Assembly: GCA_046313675.1 (NCBI GenBank)
Contig: JBKBXU010000013.1
Location: 1-29,048, forward strand
DNA from: JBKBXU01 sp046313675
GTDB lineage: Bacteria > Bacteroidota > Bacteroidia > Cytophagales > Cytophagaceae
Length of the DNA: 29,048 bases
Direction: 5' to 3'
Part shown: positions 8,654 to 17,558 of the stretch, in pieces
How positions within the stretch are numbered: the first letter of the stretch is position 1
Layout: each line of letters opens with the position of its first letter
The notes under the pieces: generated by a model
Database searches by the model: none
Told to the model about the DNA's origin: nothing
Seen by the model: the letters and a program-made list of their open reading frames with translations, nothing else
Made by a program: the position numbers and the translations under genes

Positions 8654-9448
8654 TTACTGTATAGTTAATTTTGTCCCTTTTTTCTCATTAAGATTAAGAA
8701 TAGACAAAAGATCATTTGCATGACAAATCGTTACAGATTCAACACCTTCCTTAATGGCATTAAACGCATTGTCCATCTTCGGCAGCATACCCTTAGCCAC
8801 AACTCCGTCCTCTTTCAGCTGTTGATAAGATTGAAAATCAATGTCATTTATCACAGAATGCGGGTCATTTATATCTTTCATAACTCCCGGTAATTCAAAA
8901 CAATATATTAATTCAGCTTTAACTTCGGATGAAATACCAATTGCTAAAGTCGACGCAATGGTATCGGCATTGGTGTTTAACATATTTCCCTCACCATCAT
9001 GAGTCAAGGGAGCCACCACCGGAGTAAGTCCTGCCTCTATCAGCTTAAGCAAAATTTCGGAATCAATTCCTGTAACATCCCCAACAAATCCGTAATCAAT
9101 GTTATTCTTAACGGGTCTTTTTATAGCAGAAATGATATTCGCATCAGCACCAGTTAAGCCAATGGCATTACATGAAAAAGATTGTAAAAGGCTAACTATT
9201 CTCTTATTAATTAAACCTCCATATACCATGGTAACTATGCGTAGGGTGTCGGCATCGGTAATTCTTCGTCCATCAACCATTTTAGCTTCTATCCCTAAGC
9301 TCTTGCTTATTTCTGTTGCCACTTTCCCACCACCATGTACCAGTACCTTTGGCCCTTTTACGGAAGCAAAGTCTTTTAGGAATCGGCTCAGGGCAGATTC
9401 ATCATCTATGACATTACCTCCAATCTTTACAATCCTTACTGCTTCCAT
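8654..9448 (-). CDS. argB: N-acetylglutamate kinase (possibly acting on N-succinylglutamate)
   Basis: This amino-acid kinase family member (264 residues) phosphorylates the side-chain carboxylate of an N-acylated glutamate in the second step of arginine synthesis. The sequence shows the N-terminal KIGGNVIDD strand, the VHGGGKVATE nucleotide/substrate loop, GLTGADANIISA and the C-terminal NTNADTIAS block. It lacks the extra N-terminal helix of arginine-inhibited hexameric kinases, so it is probably the short dimeric, arginine-insensitive form. It begins one base after the stop of argF', indicating tight co-transcription. If the pathway uses succinyl intermediates, as residue 90 of the neighbouring transcarbamylase hints, this enzyme would have to accept N-succinylglutamate. 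Confidence 0.94.
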   Translation of the reverse strand: MEAVRIVKIGGNVIDDESALSRFLKDFASVKGPKVLVHGGGKVATEISKSLGIEAKMVDGRRITDADTLRIVTMVYGGLINKRIVSLLQSFSCNAIGLTGADANIISAIKRPVKNNIDYGFVGDVTGIDSEILLKLIEAGLTPVVAPLTHDGEGNMLNTNADTIASTLAIGISSEVKAELIYCFELPGVMKDINDPHSVINDIDFQSYQQLKEDGVVAKGMLPKMDNAFNAIKEGVESVTICHANDLLSILNLNEKKGTKLTIQ

Positions 9449-9449
9449 C

Positions 9450-10406
9450 TTAAAAATTATCTTCCAGGATCTTCTTTAAAACAGCCTGTGCTGCGTATAA
9501 TCTGTTTCCTGCTTGTTGTATATGAATAGCATGAGGGCCATCTAAAACTTCATCCATTACCTTAAGATTTCTTCTTAAGGGTAGACAATGCATAAATTTC
9601 CCGTTGTTGCTTAAATCCATTTTTTTTGCATCAATCACCCAATCCCTACCTTCAGTTAATACTTTCCCATAATCACTATACGATGACCAACTTTTCCCAT
9701 AGACAAAATCCGCACCCTTCAAAGCTTCTGCCTGATCATAAATAATCGGAGTATCTCCTCTGAATTCCTCTGCAAGTTCATAACCTTTGGGATGTGTTAT
9801 AACAAAATCCACATTGGCATCCTTGTGCTTCATCCATTCAGAAAAAGAATTGGGAACTGCCTGAGGTAAACTTTTAAAATGTGGTAACCACGTCAGTACA
9901 ACTTTTGGCCTGGGCTTGGTTTTAAACTCTTCAATGGTTATCAAATCGGTTAGTGATTGAAGAGGGTGCAATATACTGGATTCAAGGCTTACCACAGGAA
10001 CACCTGAATACTTTATAAACTTATTCAGAATGATATCTGCATAATCCTCTTCACGGCTTTCCAATTTAGAAAAAGAACGTATACCTATAATATCGCAATA
10101 TTGGCCAACTACAGCCGCGCCTTCTTTAATGTGCTCGGCAGATGCGCCTTTCATTACCACTCCATCTTCCGTTTCCAAGGCCCAGCCTTCCTTGTCAAAG
10201 TTCATCACCATGACATTCATACCTAAGGTCTGAGCTGCCTTTTGCGTACTTAGTCGGGTTCTCAAACTAGGATTTAAGAATATAATACCTATGGTCTTAT
10301 TCCTCCCAAGACTTGAAAAAGCAAACGGATCTTTTTTAAAATTAAGACCTTCTTTAACAAGAGCGGGAAGGTTCTCAACATCTTTAACTGATGTAAAATG
10401 TCTCAT
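9450..10406 (-). CDS. argF': N-acyl-ornithine carbamoyltransferase (acetyl- or succinyl-ornithine type)
   Basis: This transcarbamylase of 318 residues moves a carbamoyl group from carbamoyl phosphate to an N-acyl-ornithine, giving N-acyl-citrulline. The carbamoyl-phosphate loop is NPSLRTR at 45-51, and the motifs HPLQSLTD and HCLPLRRN are present. The family is the AOTCase/SOTCase branch rather than ordinary OTCase, as shown by the STQKAAQTLGMNV, EHIKEG and CDIIGIRSF blocks. The residue before the conserved EH, which separates the two activities (Glu92 in Xanthomonas AOTCase, Pro90 in Bacteroides fragilis SOTCase), is Ala90 here. That favours succinylornithine but does not prove it. The ATG directly follows the argD stop with no gap. 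Confidence 0.93.
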   Translation of the reverse strand: MRHFTSVKDVENLPALVKEGLNFKKDPFAFSSLGRNKTIGIIFLNPSLRTRLSTQKAAQTLGMNVMVMNFDKEGWALETEDGVVMKGASAEHIKEGAAVVGQYCDIIGIRSFSKLESREEDYADIILNKFIKYSGVPVVSLESSILHPLQSLTDLITIEEFKTKPRPKVVLTWLPHFKSLPQAVPNSFSEWMKHKDANVDFVITHPKGYELAEEFRGDTPIIYDQAEALKGADFVYGKSWSSYSDYGKVLTEGRDWVIDAKKMDLSNNGKFMHCLPLRRNLKVMDEVLDGPHAIHIQQAGNRLYAAQAVLKKILEDNF

Positions 10407-11546
10407 CTATTTGACTAATATTTTGGATAAAACAGATTCAAAAGCACTAATGAATAAATCTAATTCTTCTTTTTTAATATTAAGTGCCGGCAATATACGA
10501 ATAGTATTTTTGTCTGAAGAAGACCCTGTGAACATGCTGTGTTGAAACAAAAGAGCACTCCGTATTTCAGCACAAGCTACTTCCAGTTCAATCCCCACCA
10601 TTAACCCATAACCACGTACTGATCTTACGCCCTGAATATTTTTAACTTTGTCCATTAAATATTGACCCATTTCGGCTGAATGCTCAATTAGATTTTCCTC
10701 TTTAATAACATCCAACACAGCAATACCAGCAGCACAGGCCAGATGATTGCCGCCAAAAGTGGTCCCCAGCATTCCATGTACAGCTTTAAAAACAGGGCTA
10801 ATCAAAACACCTGCAATAGGGAATCCGTTGCCCATGCCTTTCGCTGTGGTAATTAAATCCGGAACAACATTGCTATGCTGATGTGCGAAGAACTTTCCGG
10901 AACGGCCATAACCACTTTGAACTTCATCCAATATAAGAACAGCTCCGTATTTATCACAAAGCTGACGCATCTTTAATAAAAATCCATCTGTCGGAATTTG
11001 CACTCCACCAACACCCTGAATACCTTCTACAATAACAGCAGCAACTTCTTCTGAAAAATTCTTCTCAAGGGCTTCCTCGTCATTAAATGGAAGAAGTATG
11101 GTGTTTTCGGTTTTATTCACCGGAGCCTGCATTGAGGCTCCATCGGTAGCGGCAACTGCTAAAGATGTTCTCCCATGAAATCCTTTGGTAAAGGATATAA
11201 TTTTCTTTTTACCGGTATGAAACGAAGCTAATTTTAACGCATTTTCATTAGCTTCCGCTCCGGAATTACATAAGAATAAGAAATAATCCTCATAACCCGA
11301 CAACTTTCCTAGTTTATCAGCAAGCTCTTCCTGAAGCGAAATTTTTATAGAATTGGAATAAAAAGCTATGTTATTTAACTGATCACTTATCCTCTTAACA
11401 TAAGTAGGATGAGTGTGTCCTATTGAAATTACCGCATGGCCTCCGTAAAGATCAAGGTATTTTTTACCATTCTTATCCCAAAGCCAGGAACCATTTGCCT
11501 TAACAGGCTCTATGTCAAACAAAGGGTAAACATCAAAATTTTTCAT
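10407..11546 (-). CDS. argD: Acyl-ornithine aminotransferase (PLP class III)
   Basis: This pyridoxal-phosphate aminotransferase converts N-acyl-glutamate semialdehyde to N-acyl-ornithine with glutamate as amino donor. Counting from MKNFDVYPLF it has 379 residues. It shows the PLP phosphate loop NSGAEANENA (94-103), FHGRT, the cofactor Asp in LILDEVQSGYGR (Asp207) and the Schiff-base lysine in TTAKGMGNGFP (Lys236). I chose the ATG at 11546; a TTG two codons upstream is also in frame but less likely. It is the first gene of the arginine operon in this window, so the promoter should lie in the 70-base AT-rich gap before the cobalamin gene. I could not pick a specific promoter there. Confidence 0.94.
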   Translation of the reverse strand: MKNFDVYPLFDIEPVKANGSWLWDKNGKKYLDLYGGHAVISIGHTHPTYVKRISDQLNNIAFYSNSIKISLQEELADKLGKLSGYEDYFLFLCNSGAEANENALKLASFHTGKKKIISFTKGFHGRTSLAVAATDGASMQAPVNKTENTILLPFNDEEALEKNFSEEVAAVIVEGIQGVGGVQIPTDGFLLKMRQLCDKYGAVLILDEVQSGYGRSGKFFAHQHSNVVPDLITTAKGMGNGFPIAGVLISPVFKAVHGMLGTTFGGNHLACAAGIAVLDVIKEENLIEHSAEMGQYLMDKVKNIQGVRSVRGYGLMVGIELEVACAEIRSALLFQHSMFTGSSSDKNTIRILPALNIKKEELDLFISAFESVLSKILVK

Positions 11547-11616
11547 GTACAATATTCTTTAGCAGAAACTTTATGCAAATAAACGCAAATTTTACCTTTT
11601 TTGAATTAAAATAGTA

Positions 11617-12162
11617 TTAATTCTGCGGCTTCCAGGGAATTTCAGGAATATCCAGATCATGGGCCATTTTCCTGGCAAGCATAAAAAGATAATCCGAGAG
11701 ACGATTGAGGAATTTTACAATTAAAGGATCCACTGAGCAGATTTCTGACATACTGATAACCAGCCGTTCTGCTCTCCGGCATACACAACGGGCAATATGG
11801 CAATGTGATATTGAAGGATGGCCACCAGGCAGGATAAAACTTTTTAGTTCCGGAACCAGTGCATTAATAGAATCTATTTCACCCTCAAGAGCCAACACAT
11901 AGGATTCTTCTACCGGTGGAAGTGGAAATTTATTATCCGGCCCTGCAGCAAGATGCGAACCTATGGTAAAAAGTATATTTTGAATATTTCTTAGAAAATC
12001 AACCGATGTTGAGCTCACAGGCTGATCGGAAAGTAGTCCGATATAAGAATTAAGTTCGTCAACCGTCCCGTAAGCATGCAAACGAACATCCGACTTAGAT
12101 ACTTTAAGTCCTCCCAGAAGGGAAGTTGTTCCTTTATCACCTGTTTTGGTATATATCTTCAT
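11617..12162 (-). CDS. ATP:cob(I)alamin adenosyltransferase, PduO type
   Basis: The enzyme transfers the 5'-deoxyadenosyl group of ATP to cob(I)alamin, producing coenzyme B12. I start it at the ATG at 12162, giving MKIYTKTGDKGTTSLLGG, the classic N-terminal ATP-binding signature of this family. A longer open frame upstream overlaps the preceding gene and does not match the family. Further conserved blocks are YGTVDELNSYIG, RCVCRRAERL and LNRLSDYLFMLAR, which line the trimer-interface active site. The length of 181 residues is normal. It starts one base after the stop of the large TPR membrane protein, so both share a transcript. The context gives no clue to which B12 enzyme it serves. Confidence 0.93.
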   Translation of the reverse strand: MKIYTKTGDKGTTSLLGGLKVSKSDVRLHAYGTVDELNSYIGLLSDQPVSSTSVDFLRNIQNILFTIGSHLAAGPDNKFPLPPVEESYVLALEGEIDSINALVPELKSFILPGGHPSISHCHIARCVCRRAERLVISMSEICSVDPLIVKFLNRLSDYLFMLARKMAHDLDIPEIPWKPQN

Positions 12163-12163
12163 C

Positions 12164-15100
12164 TTACTGTTGAAACTCACGTTCTGCTTTCTGAAGCTCT
12201 GAAAGATACTCCTTTTTAAAGGCCTCAAACTCTTTTTGAGGCATTAACCTTGACAAACGGGCAAGGGTATCCTCGGCATAAGTTATAAGGTTTAACCGGA
12301 CAGCCTGCAATGTATAAGCCTTAATAATTTCAATTTCTTCAGGCAATTGCATAAGTGACCTCAGCAAAATCTCATAGGCTTTAAATGACTCATTCCGGTT
12401 TTGAAAAAACTCAGCTGCGGCAATAACCACTTTTGCATCAAAAGGAAGCCTTTTAACGGCTTCATCATAACGTGCAGAAGCTATATTTTTTTCATCCCTG
12501 CTTTCTGCCACCCGAGCCTTAAAATATCTTCGGTAATCTTCATTCTCATCAGCCAAGGAAAGTGTGGAGGAGGATTTCTCCAATTCACCCCAGTTACCGG
12601 CTGCATCAAGAGCTAAAAGGTACTGAAAATTAAGCTCTTTATTATCCTTATTCTCCTGTGAGAGTCCAAGAAAAATACCCAGAGCATCTTGTGGCCGTTC
12701 ATTCAACCGGTAGTACTTCATCATGGCCGCAGCAGCAATTTTCTTTGTGTTGGCATCATAAAAACTACGATACAGATCCAACATTTCCTGCTCTTTTAAT
12801 TCCTGACTTCTGAACTCCATAAACTGGTATCTCAAAGTTTCTTCCCAATTTATAGCCACGCTTGCCCTTTCTGTCTGAAGTATCATCAACAGGTTATTGC
12901 TTATCCTGCGAATAGAAGGTTCATGACTTTCCCGCAAACCTTCAAAAGCTTCTTTAGCTATTGCATAATCTCCCGTAAGCATCATATTGATAGCATACTT
13001 TAAATAAGCTTCCTGATCGCCAAGCATGATTAATCTTCTGAAGTATTCAGCCGCTTCCAGATGAGCCCGATCTCTCATAAGTAAAAGTCCCAGCATATTT
13101 GAAAAGGACGGGTTCCTCAAGCTTTCGACTCCGGCAAGTCCGGCAAGAATATTTCTAGCCTCCGCCTTATCTCCTGAATACCATTTCCGTAAAGCCAGAA
13201 TCAGGTTAAGATCATCTTTATAATCCTCATTATCTTCATAGGCCAATACTTTTTTAACTACCTCTAAATAGGTGGTATCATGCGTTGACTGGCGCTTGTT
13301 TAAGCCGTAATTAAAAAGATAAGAAAAGTTAACATTGTACAAACTGCTGTCAGCAAATTGCTCTTTCATAAAACCACTCGTAGCCGAATCCCTTAATGCA
13401 TTTTTTAAAACCAACCTGTTACTTTCAAAAGGCAAATGAGGCCGCTTATCATACTTGGCACGAAGGAGGCTATCCGCTTCTTCCATGAAACCTTCCTGAA
13501 GATAAATAGAAAAGAAATTATTGATTGGAACAATTGGATCAACGGAATTTTGTCTGGCCACATCCAGGTAATAATAAACCGAATCCTTTATTGCCGTCCG
13601 ATTGTAAAGCAAGGCTAGATTATTATTCACATAAGGACTCTCAGTATAAAATGACACACCGTCTTTTAACTTAAAAATAGCAGGAAAAAACATATCCTGA
13701 TGCCTGTAGATTTCTGCCAGATTTACAAATGCATATTCAAAAGGCCTCTTAATAGAAGCCATCTCATAATATTCTAATGCTTCCTTATACTGGCCTTGCG
13801 AATGAGCTAGTGCCGCAAGGGAATAATTGGATCTTTGATTTTGGAATTCATAGATAATTCCCTCCCTATAATAATTTTTAGCTTGAACAAGATCCTCTTC
13901 ATATTTGAATACATCTCCTGCCAAATTATAATACCCCGCCAATCCCAGATAATATGGGAACCTGTTACCATAGAAAAAAAGAGCAATAACAGCTACAAAG
14001 CCAACCCCTCTTACCATAAAAAACGGTGCTCTGCGAGGTTGATATACGATCTTATAAACAGAAACCTTGTTGAACGCATCGAAAAAATTCAACAAAATAT
14101 AAATAAAAAACACTACCCCAAAACATAAATGCGTGTAGATAATACCGTATTCAAGACTTTCTGCCAATGGATCATTCCCGGTTATCCATGCAAAGGCAAT
14201 GGTAGCAGAAGTTATAATTCCCAGCGAAAGGTAATAGTATGCACCATTTGGACTGAACGGGATTATATCTTTAAATAACACAGATCGTTTTTTATAACCC
14301 CATATACCAAGAACAGCAGAAATAATAAACAGGTAATAGGCATTGAAATAAAGAATGTCCCAATCTATTCGCATCGTTTTCTTCAGATATAAAAGAACCA
14401 GGTTAACCAGATACAGAAGAGATATTATAAGAAAATTCCTTAGATGGTTTTTCTTGGTAATATTGGGTGAATCAGTGGTAATAAAAAGAAAGGCTTTAAT
14501 AATGTCCAATGAAATAATTATAAAAAATAGTATTGAAATAAATATCGGAACTACTATGCCGAAATTTGCCAGATACAAAAATGGATTATCAACTTCAGAC
14601 CCAATTGCCAGAAAAACCCCTGCCAGAACAGTCAGAATAATGAATGAAGCCAGCCTTTTAAAGAAATTGAAGTTTTTATTAAAGGAATGGAAGTAATAAC
14701 TGAGGCCACCGAAAAGGATAATCAGGGCAATAAGAATTTTATGATTTCCCTGACCAAAGACCTGCAACAGTTCTGTATGTAGGGTAGCCAGAAAAAACAG
14801 GAACACAAGCACTCCGGCTATATACCAGACTATATCCATGTAGGTGAACAGAGTAAGCCCGGTTAACATCCCTATAATTACCAAACTTAGGAAGATATAA
14901 GAAAAAACAGGATATACCTGGACTTCACTGGCCCTATACCGTTCACGCAATAAAAAATTATCAGAATCAATGGTAAAATTAAGCAGATACTGATTAAAGC
15001 TATCAACAGCAACCTTTATGCTATCAATTTCAGAAAAAAGCAGCCATTTAATTACAACCGTTTCTCTTAGAATTTCTGAAACTAATAATGCGAAAAGAGA

Positions 15101-15178
15101 TAATAGAAATAAGGATAATAAAAAAACGTAGAAGTTGCGATAAGGCTTATTCCATTTTTTCCAGAATAATGTGTTCAT
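12164..15178 (-). CDS. Large polytopic membrane protein with C-terminal TPR superhelix, function unknown
   Basis: This 1004-residue protein has roughly a dozen hydrophobic segments in its N-terminal 420 residues (for example near 15-37, 92-110, 115-133, 147-162, 175-192, 204-228, 248-264, 275-292, 312-332, 347-366 and 388-405). A long helical region built of tetratricopeptide-like repeats follows, e.g. AKNYYREGIIYEFQNQRSN, SLAALAHSQGQYKEALEYYE and ALGIFLGLSQENKDN. The hydrophobic half resembles no enzyme family I can name; no glycosyltransferase or O-antigen-ligase motif was obvious. The TPR half probably faces the periplasm or cytoplasm as a scaffold. The gene lies 21 bases after gatC and overlaps nothing. 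Confidence 0.8.
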   Translation of the reverse strand: MNTLFWKKWNKPYRNFYVFLLSLFLLSLFALLVSEILRETVVIKWLLFSEIDSIKVAVDSFNQYLLNFTIDSDNFLLRERYRASEVQVYPVFSYIFLSLVIIGMLTGLTLFTYMDIVWYIAGVLVFLFFLATLHTELLQVFGQGNHKILIALIILFGGLSYYFHSFNKNFNFFKRLASFIILTVLAGVFLAIGSEVDNPFLYLANFGIVVPIFISILFFIIISLDIIKAFLFITTDSPNITKKNHLRNFLIISLLYLVNLVLLYLKKTMRIDWDILYFNAYYLFIISAVLGIWGYKKRSVLFKDIIPFSPNGAYYYLSLGIITSATIAFAWITGNDPLAESLEYGIIYTHLCFGVVFFIYILLNFFDAFNKVSVYKIVYQPRRAPFFMVRGVGFVAVIALFFYGNRFPYYLGLAGYYNLAGDVFKYEEDLVQAKNYYREGIIYEFQNQRSNYSLAALAHSQGQYKEALEYYEMASIKRPFEYAFVNLAEIYRHQDMFFPAIFKLKDGVSFYTESPYVNNNLALLYNRTAIKDSVYYYLDVARQNSVDPIVPINNFFSIYLQEGFMEEADSLLRAKYDKRPHLPFESNRLVLKNALRDSATSGFMKEQFADSSLYNVNFSYLFNYGLNKRQSTHDTTYLEVVKKVLAYEDNEDYKDDLNLILALRKWYSGDKAEARNILAGLAGVESLRNPSFSNMLGLLLMRDRAHLEAAEYFRRLIMLGDQEAYLKYAINMMLTGDYAIAKEAFEGLRESHEPSIRRISNNLLMILQTERASVAINWEETLRYQFMEFRSQELKEQEMLDLYRSFYDANTKKIAAAAMMKYYRLNERPQDALGIFLGLSQENKDNKELNFQYLLALDAAGNWGELEKSSSTLSLADENEDYRRYFKARVAESRDEKNIASARYDEAVKRLPFDAKVVIAAAEFFQNRNESFKAYEILLRSLMQLPEEIEIIKAYTLQAVRLNLITYAEDTLARLSRLMPQKEFEAFKKEYLSELQKAEREFQQ

Positions 15179-15199
15179 CTCTATAGTTTAAGATTAGAA

Positions 15200-15496
15200 T
15201 TACTCTTCCTGACCCAGGAATTTCGGCACTCTAAAATAATCAGAGTCTTTCTTCGGAGCATTTAATAATGCTTCATCATGACCAAGTGTATTAAAAGCAA
15301 CATCTTCCCTAAGAACATTTACCTCCTCAGACATGTGAATCAATGGTTCAACATTTTCCGTATCTACTTCATTCAATTTGTCCATCCAATCAAGAATTTT
15401 ATTAAAGTCCTTAAAGAAAGACTCCTCTTCCTTAGGATCTAATTCCAACCTGCCCAAATGAGCTATTTTTCTGATGGTTTCAATATTTACTTTCAT
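15200..15496 (-). CDS. gatC: Aspartyl/glutamyl-tRNA(Asn/Gln) amidotransferase subunit C
   Basis: This small subunit (98 residues) stabilises the GatCAB complex, which amidates misacylated Glu-tRNA(Gln) or Asp-tRNA(Asn). The family pattern is clear: IRKIAHLGRLEL near the start, then FNKILDWMDKLNEVDTE, EPLIHM, LREDV, and the C-terminal APKKDSDYFRVPKFL tail that threads between the other subunits. The length is normal. GatA and GatB are not adjacent and must lie elsewhere. It is flanked by the acyltransferase upstream and the TPR membrane protein downstream on the same strand. Confidence 0.93.
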   Translation of the reverse strand: MKVNIETIRKIAHLGRLELDPKEEESFFKDFNKILDWMDKLNEVDTENVEPLIHMSEEVNVLREDVAFNTLGHDEALLNAPKKDSDYFRVPKFLGQEE

Positions 15497-15546
15497 ATGC
15501 GTTCAATTAGAATTTAAAAATATAAATTCTATTCAATGAATAACAG

Positions 15547-16287
15547 TTATTCTATATGTTTATTATGTTTTTTTAACTCTTGGTCTATAATAGCGAAGGT
15601 TCTGCTACGTAATTCATTCAGGTCATCCATTGTCATCCCTTTGGTTTCAATAGGTTCATGAAATACCACCCTCATTACATGACGATTTACGACCATCTCC
15701 TTAAAATCCGGCAGGATTTTCCAATTGTTTGGAATCGTTACAGGCACAATCGGAACCTGTTTTTCTATGGCAATCCTGAAAGCTCCTTCTTTAAAATGTA
15801 TAAGTTTTGGATGATTCTCTGCCGGAATCTTACCTTCAGGGAACAATACAATACTTCTTTTATTATCAATAGCGTTACAAGATTGTACATAAGACCGGTA
15901 TGAACTCATTCGGCTGCTCCTATCAACAGATATATACAGCGTCCGGAACATGTATCCGAATAAAGGCACCTTACCTAAAGAGCTTTTTCCAACAAAAATA
16001 AAATATCCGGGCAGGGAATAACAAAGAGTGGGAATATCCAGGTAAGACGTGTGATTAGGGCAATATATATAAGCTTGGTTTTTATTTCGCTTGAACCTAA
16101 AATCAACCTTACAAGGAGTAAGACAAAGAAAAAACACCACATAAGCCCATAGCTTATTAAGAAAATGTGCTGCGGGATATGTTTTTTTATTTAACATGAA
16201 TAAATAAAAAAACGGATACAAGATCAGGAATACGATCAGGAACCAAAAAGCGCACCAGACAAAGAAAATATTCTTAATTATCTTCAT
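15547..16287 (-). CDS. 1-acyl-sn-glycerol-3-phosphate acyltransferase family (PlsC-like)
   Basis: The 246-residue protein acylates a lysophospholipid-type acceptor at the inner membrane. It has a hydrophobic N-terminal anchor (residues about 7-31) with a second hydrophobic stretch at 46-57. The catalytic motif NHTSYLD (His79-x4-Asp84) and the substrate motif FPEGK at 149-153 follow, in the usual spacing for the PF01553 family. The likely product is phosphatidic acid, but other members acylate ornithine or glycine lipids, so the acceptor is uncertain. It probably heads a transcript with gatC (50-base gap). Its start faces the divergent porP-like gene across a 178-base AT-rich intergenic region. 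Confidence 0.9.
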   Translation of the reverse strand: MKIIKNIFFVWCAFWFLIVFLILYPFFYLFMLNKKTYPAAHFLNKLWAYVVFFLCLTPCKVDFRFKRNKNQAYIYCPNHTSYLDIPTLCYSLPGYFIFVGKSSLGKVPLFGYMFRTLYISVDRSSRMSSYRSYVQSCNAIDNKRSIVLFPEGKIPAENHPKLIHFKEGAFRIAIEKQVPIVPVTIPNNWKILPDFKEMVVNRHVMRVVFHEPIETKGMTMDDLNELRSRTFAIIDQELKKHNKHIE

Positions 16288-16465
16288 AAGCGCAAAAGTA
16301 GCATTTTATTAAATAAATTCTTCAAAATTGTATTATCCGTATCATTAATTTAAAAGAATGGTTGCTTTTGCCAACCAAGAATTATATTATTCGTATATAT
16401 TGCCTAAAGTTAACTTTATAAAGTAAAGCTGTGCGGCATATTTTATCGCATAGTCGGAGAAATCT

Positions 16466-17542
16466 ATGACTATAAATTTGATATTTAACACATTAAAAAG
16501 GGAGTGCTCTTTGCCCTGGGCATGGACAGCGTTACTTTTGCTATGTATTCAAACAAGCTCTTTCAGCCAGGATGCGATATTTTCTCAGTATTATGCATCC
16601 TCCTTATATCTTAACCCTGCCCTGGCAGGTATAGAGCCGTCCCTTACCTTTGCCTCAAACTACAGAATGCAATGGAGATCGGTTACTGACCCTTATACAA
16701 CAAGTCAGTTTTCACTTATCAAGCCTTTATACATCCAACGTGAAGGACAAACTCACGCCGGCGGCATTGGTATCTCTTTTTACAATGACCGTTCAGGGAG
16801 AAGTGACTTTATGACAAATGGCGTAAATATTAATGGTGCCTACAATGTTTATTTGAGCGAATACAAAACCTCTTCCCTTACCTTAGGCGTTCAGGTAGGG
16901 TTAATTCAAAAAAGGTTGAATTTCGAGAATCTGGAATGGGGGTCACAATACAACCCTTTTATAGGTTTTGATGCTACCCTGGATCCTGAACACGATCATA
17001 TTTCAGCAGCTACATTATATCCAGACATAGGAGCCGGCTTGCTATATTATTACAACTCCGGAAGAGATTACACTACACATGATATGAGTGGCTATCTGGG
17101 CATTTCAGCCTACCACCTTAACCAACCCAATGAATCGTTGATCCAGGGCGATGTGTCAAGATTGCCTACCCTTTATAAGTTGCATGGTGGTATAGAGTGG
17201 CATGTTTCAGAAAGGCTAAATGTTTCACCAAACTTCATTATTGCCAGACAAGGCGAGGCAATGCAATACAATGGAGGTTTTTATTTGAATTATCAATTTT
17301 CCGAGGGAGAATCAAAAATTGCCCCAACAGAGTTCATTTTGGGCGGGTGGTACAGATTATATGATTCTTTTATTGCTGCAGCAGGATTTGGAAATAAATA
17401 CTATACCTTAGCGTTTAGTTATGACATAAACAATACTTCTCTGCGTTATAATACTATTGGCAGAGGAGCTTATGAAGTCTCCTTGCGTATTACCAGGCCC
17501 AGAGCCGATATATCAAGAAGATTTTATACACCACGGATATGA
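16466..17542 (+). CDS. PorP/SprF-family type IX secretion outer-membrane protein
   Basis: This is a 358-residue outer-membrane protein with a signal peptide (hydrophobic stretch TALLLLCIQTSS, cleavage near SFSQ-D). The mature N-terminus DAIFSQYYASSLYLNPALAG followed by YRMQWRSVTDPYTT is the hallmark of the PorP/SprF family, which in Bacteroidota forms a 14-strand-like barrel linked to type IX secretion and gliding adhesin anchoring. The rest alternates as beta-strands with many aromatic residues. It ends 16 bases before an OmpA/TPR protein, the typical pairing for this family. Genomes often hold many paralogues of PorP, each with its own secreted partner, so a core role in secretion should not be assumed. 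Confidence 0.92.
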   Translation: MTINLIFNTLKRECSLPWAWTALLLLCIQTSSFSQDAIFSQYYASSLYLNPALAGIEPSLTFASNYRMQWRSVTDPYTTSQFSLIKPLYIQREGQTHAGGIGISFYNDRSGRSDFMTNGVNINGAYNVYLSEYKTSSLTLGVQVGLIQKRLNFENLEWGSQYNPFIGFDATLDPEHDHISAATLYPDIGAGLLYYYNSGRDYTTHDMSGYLGISAYHLNQPNESLIQGDVSRLPTLYKLHGGIEWHVSERLNVSPNFIIARQGEAMQYNGGFYLNYQFSEGESKIAPTEFILGGWYRLYDSFIAAAGFGNKYYTLAFSYDINNTSLRYNTIGRGAYEVSLRITRPRADISRRFYTPRI

Positions 17543-17558
17543 TAAGGGTCAAACAGGA

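Noticed and set aside
12163..12228. Longer N-terminus for the cobalamin adenosyltransferase
   Set aside because: The extra 22 residues overlap the TPR gene, and the family signature starts exactly at MKIYTKTGDKG.
17457..17558. Upstream in-frame start for the OmpA-LysM protein
   Set aside because: It overlaps the end of the porP-like gene and would place 34 residues before an obvious signal peptide that begins at 17559.
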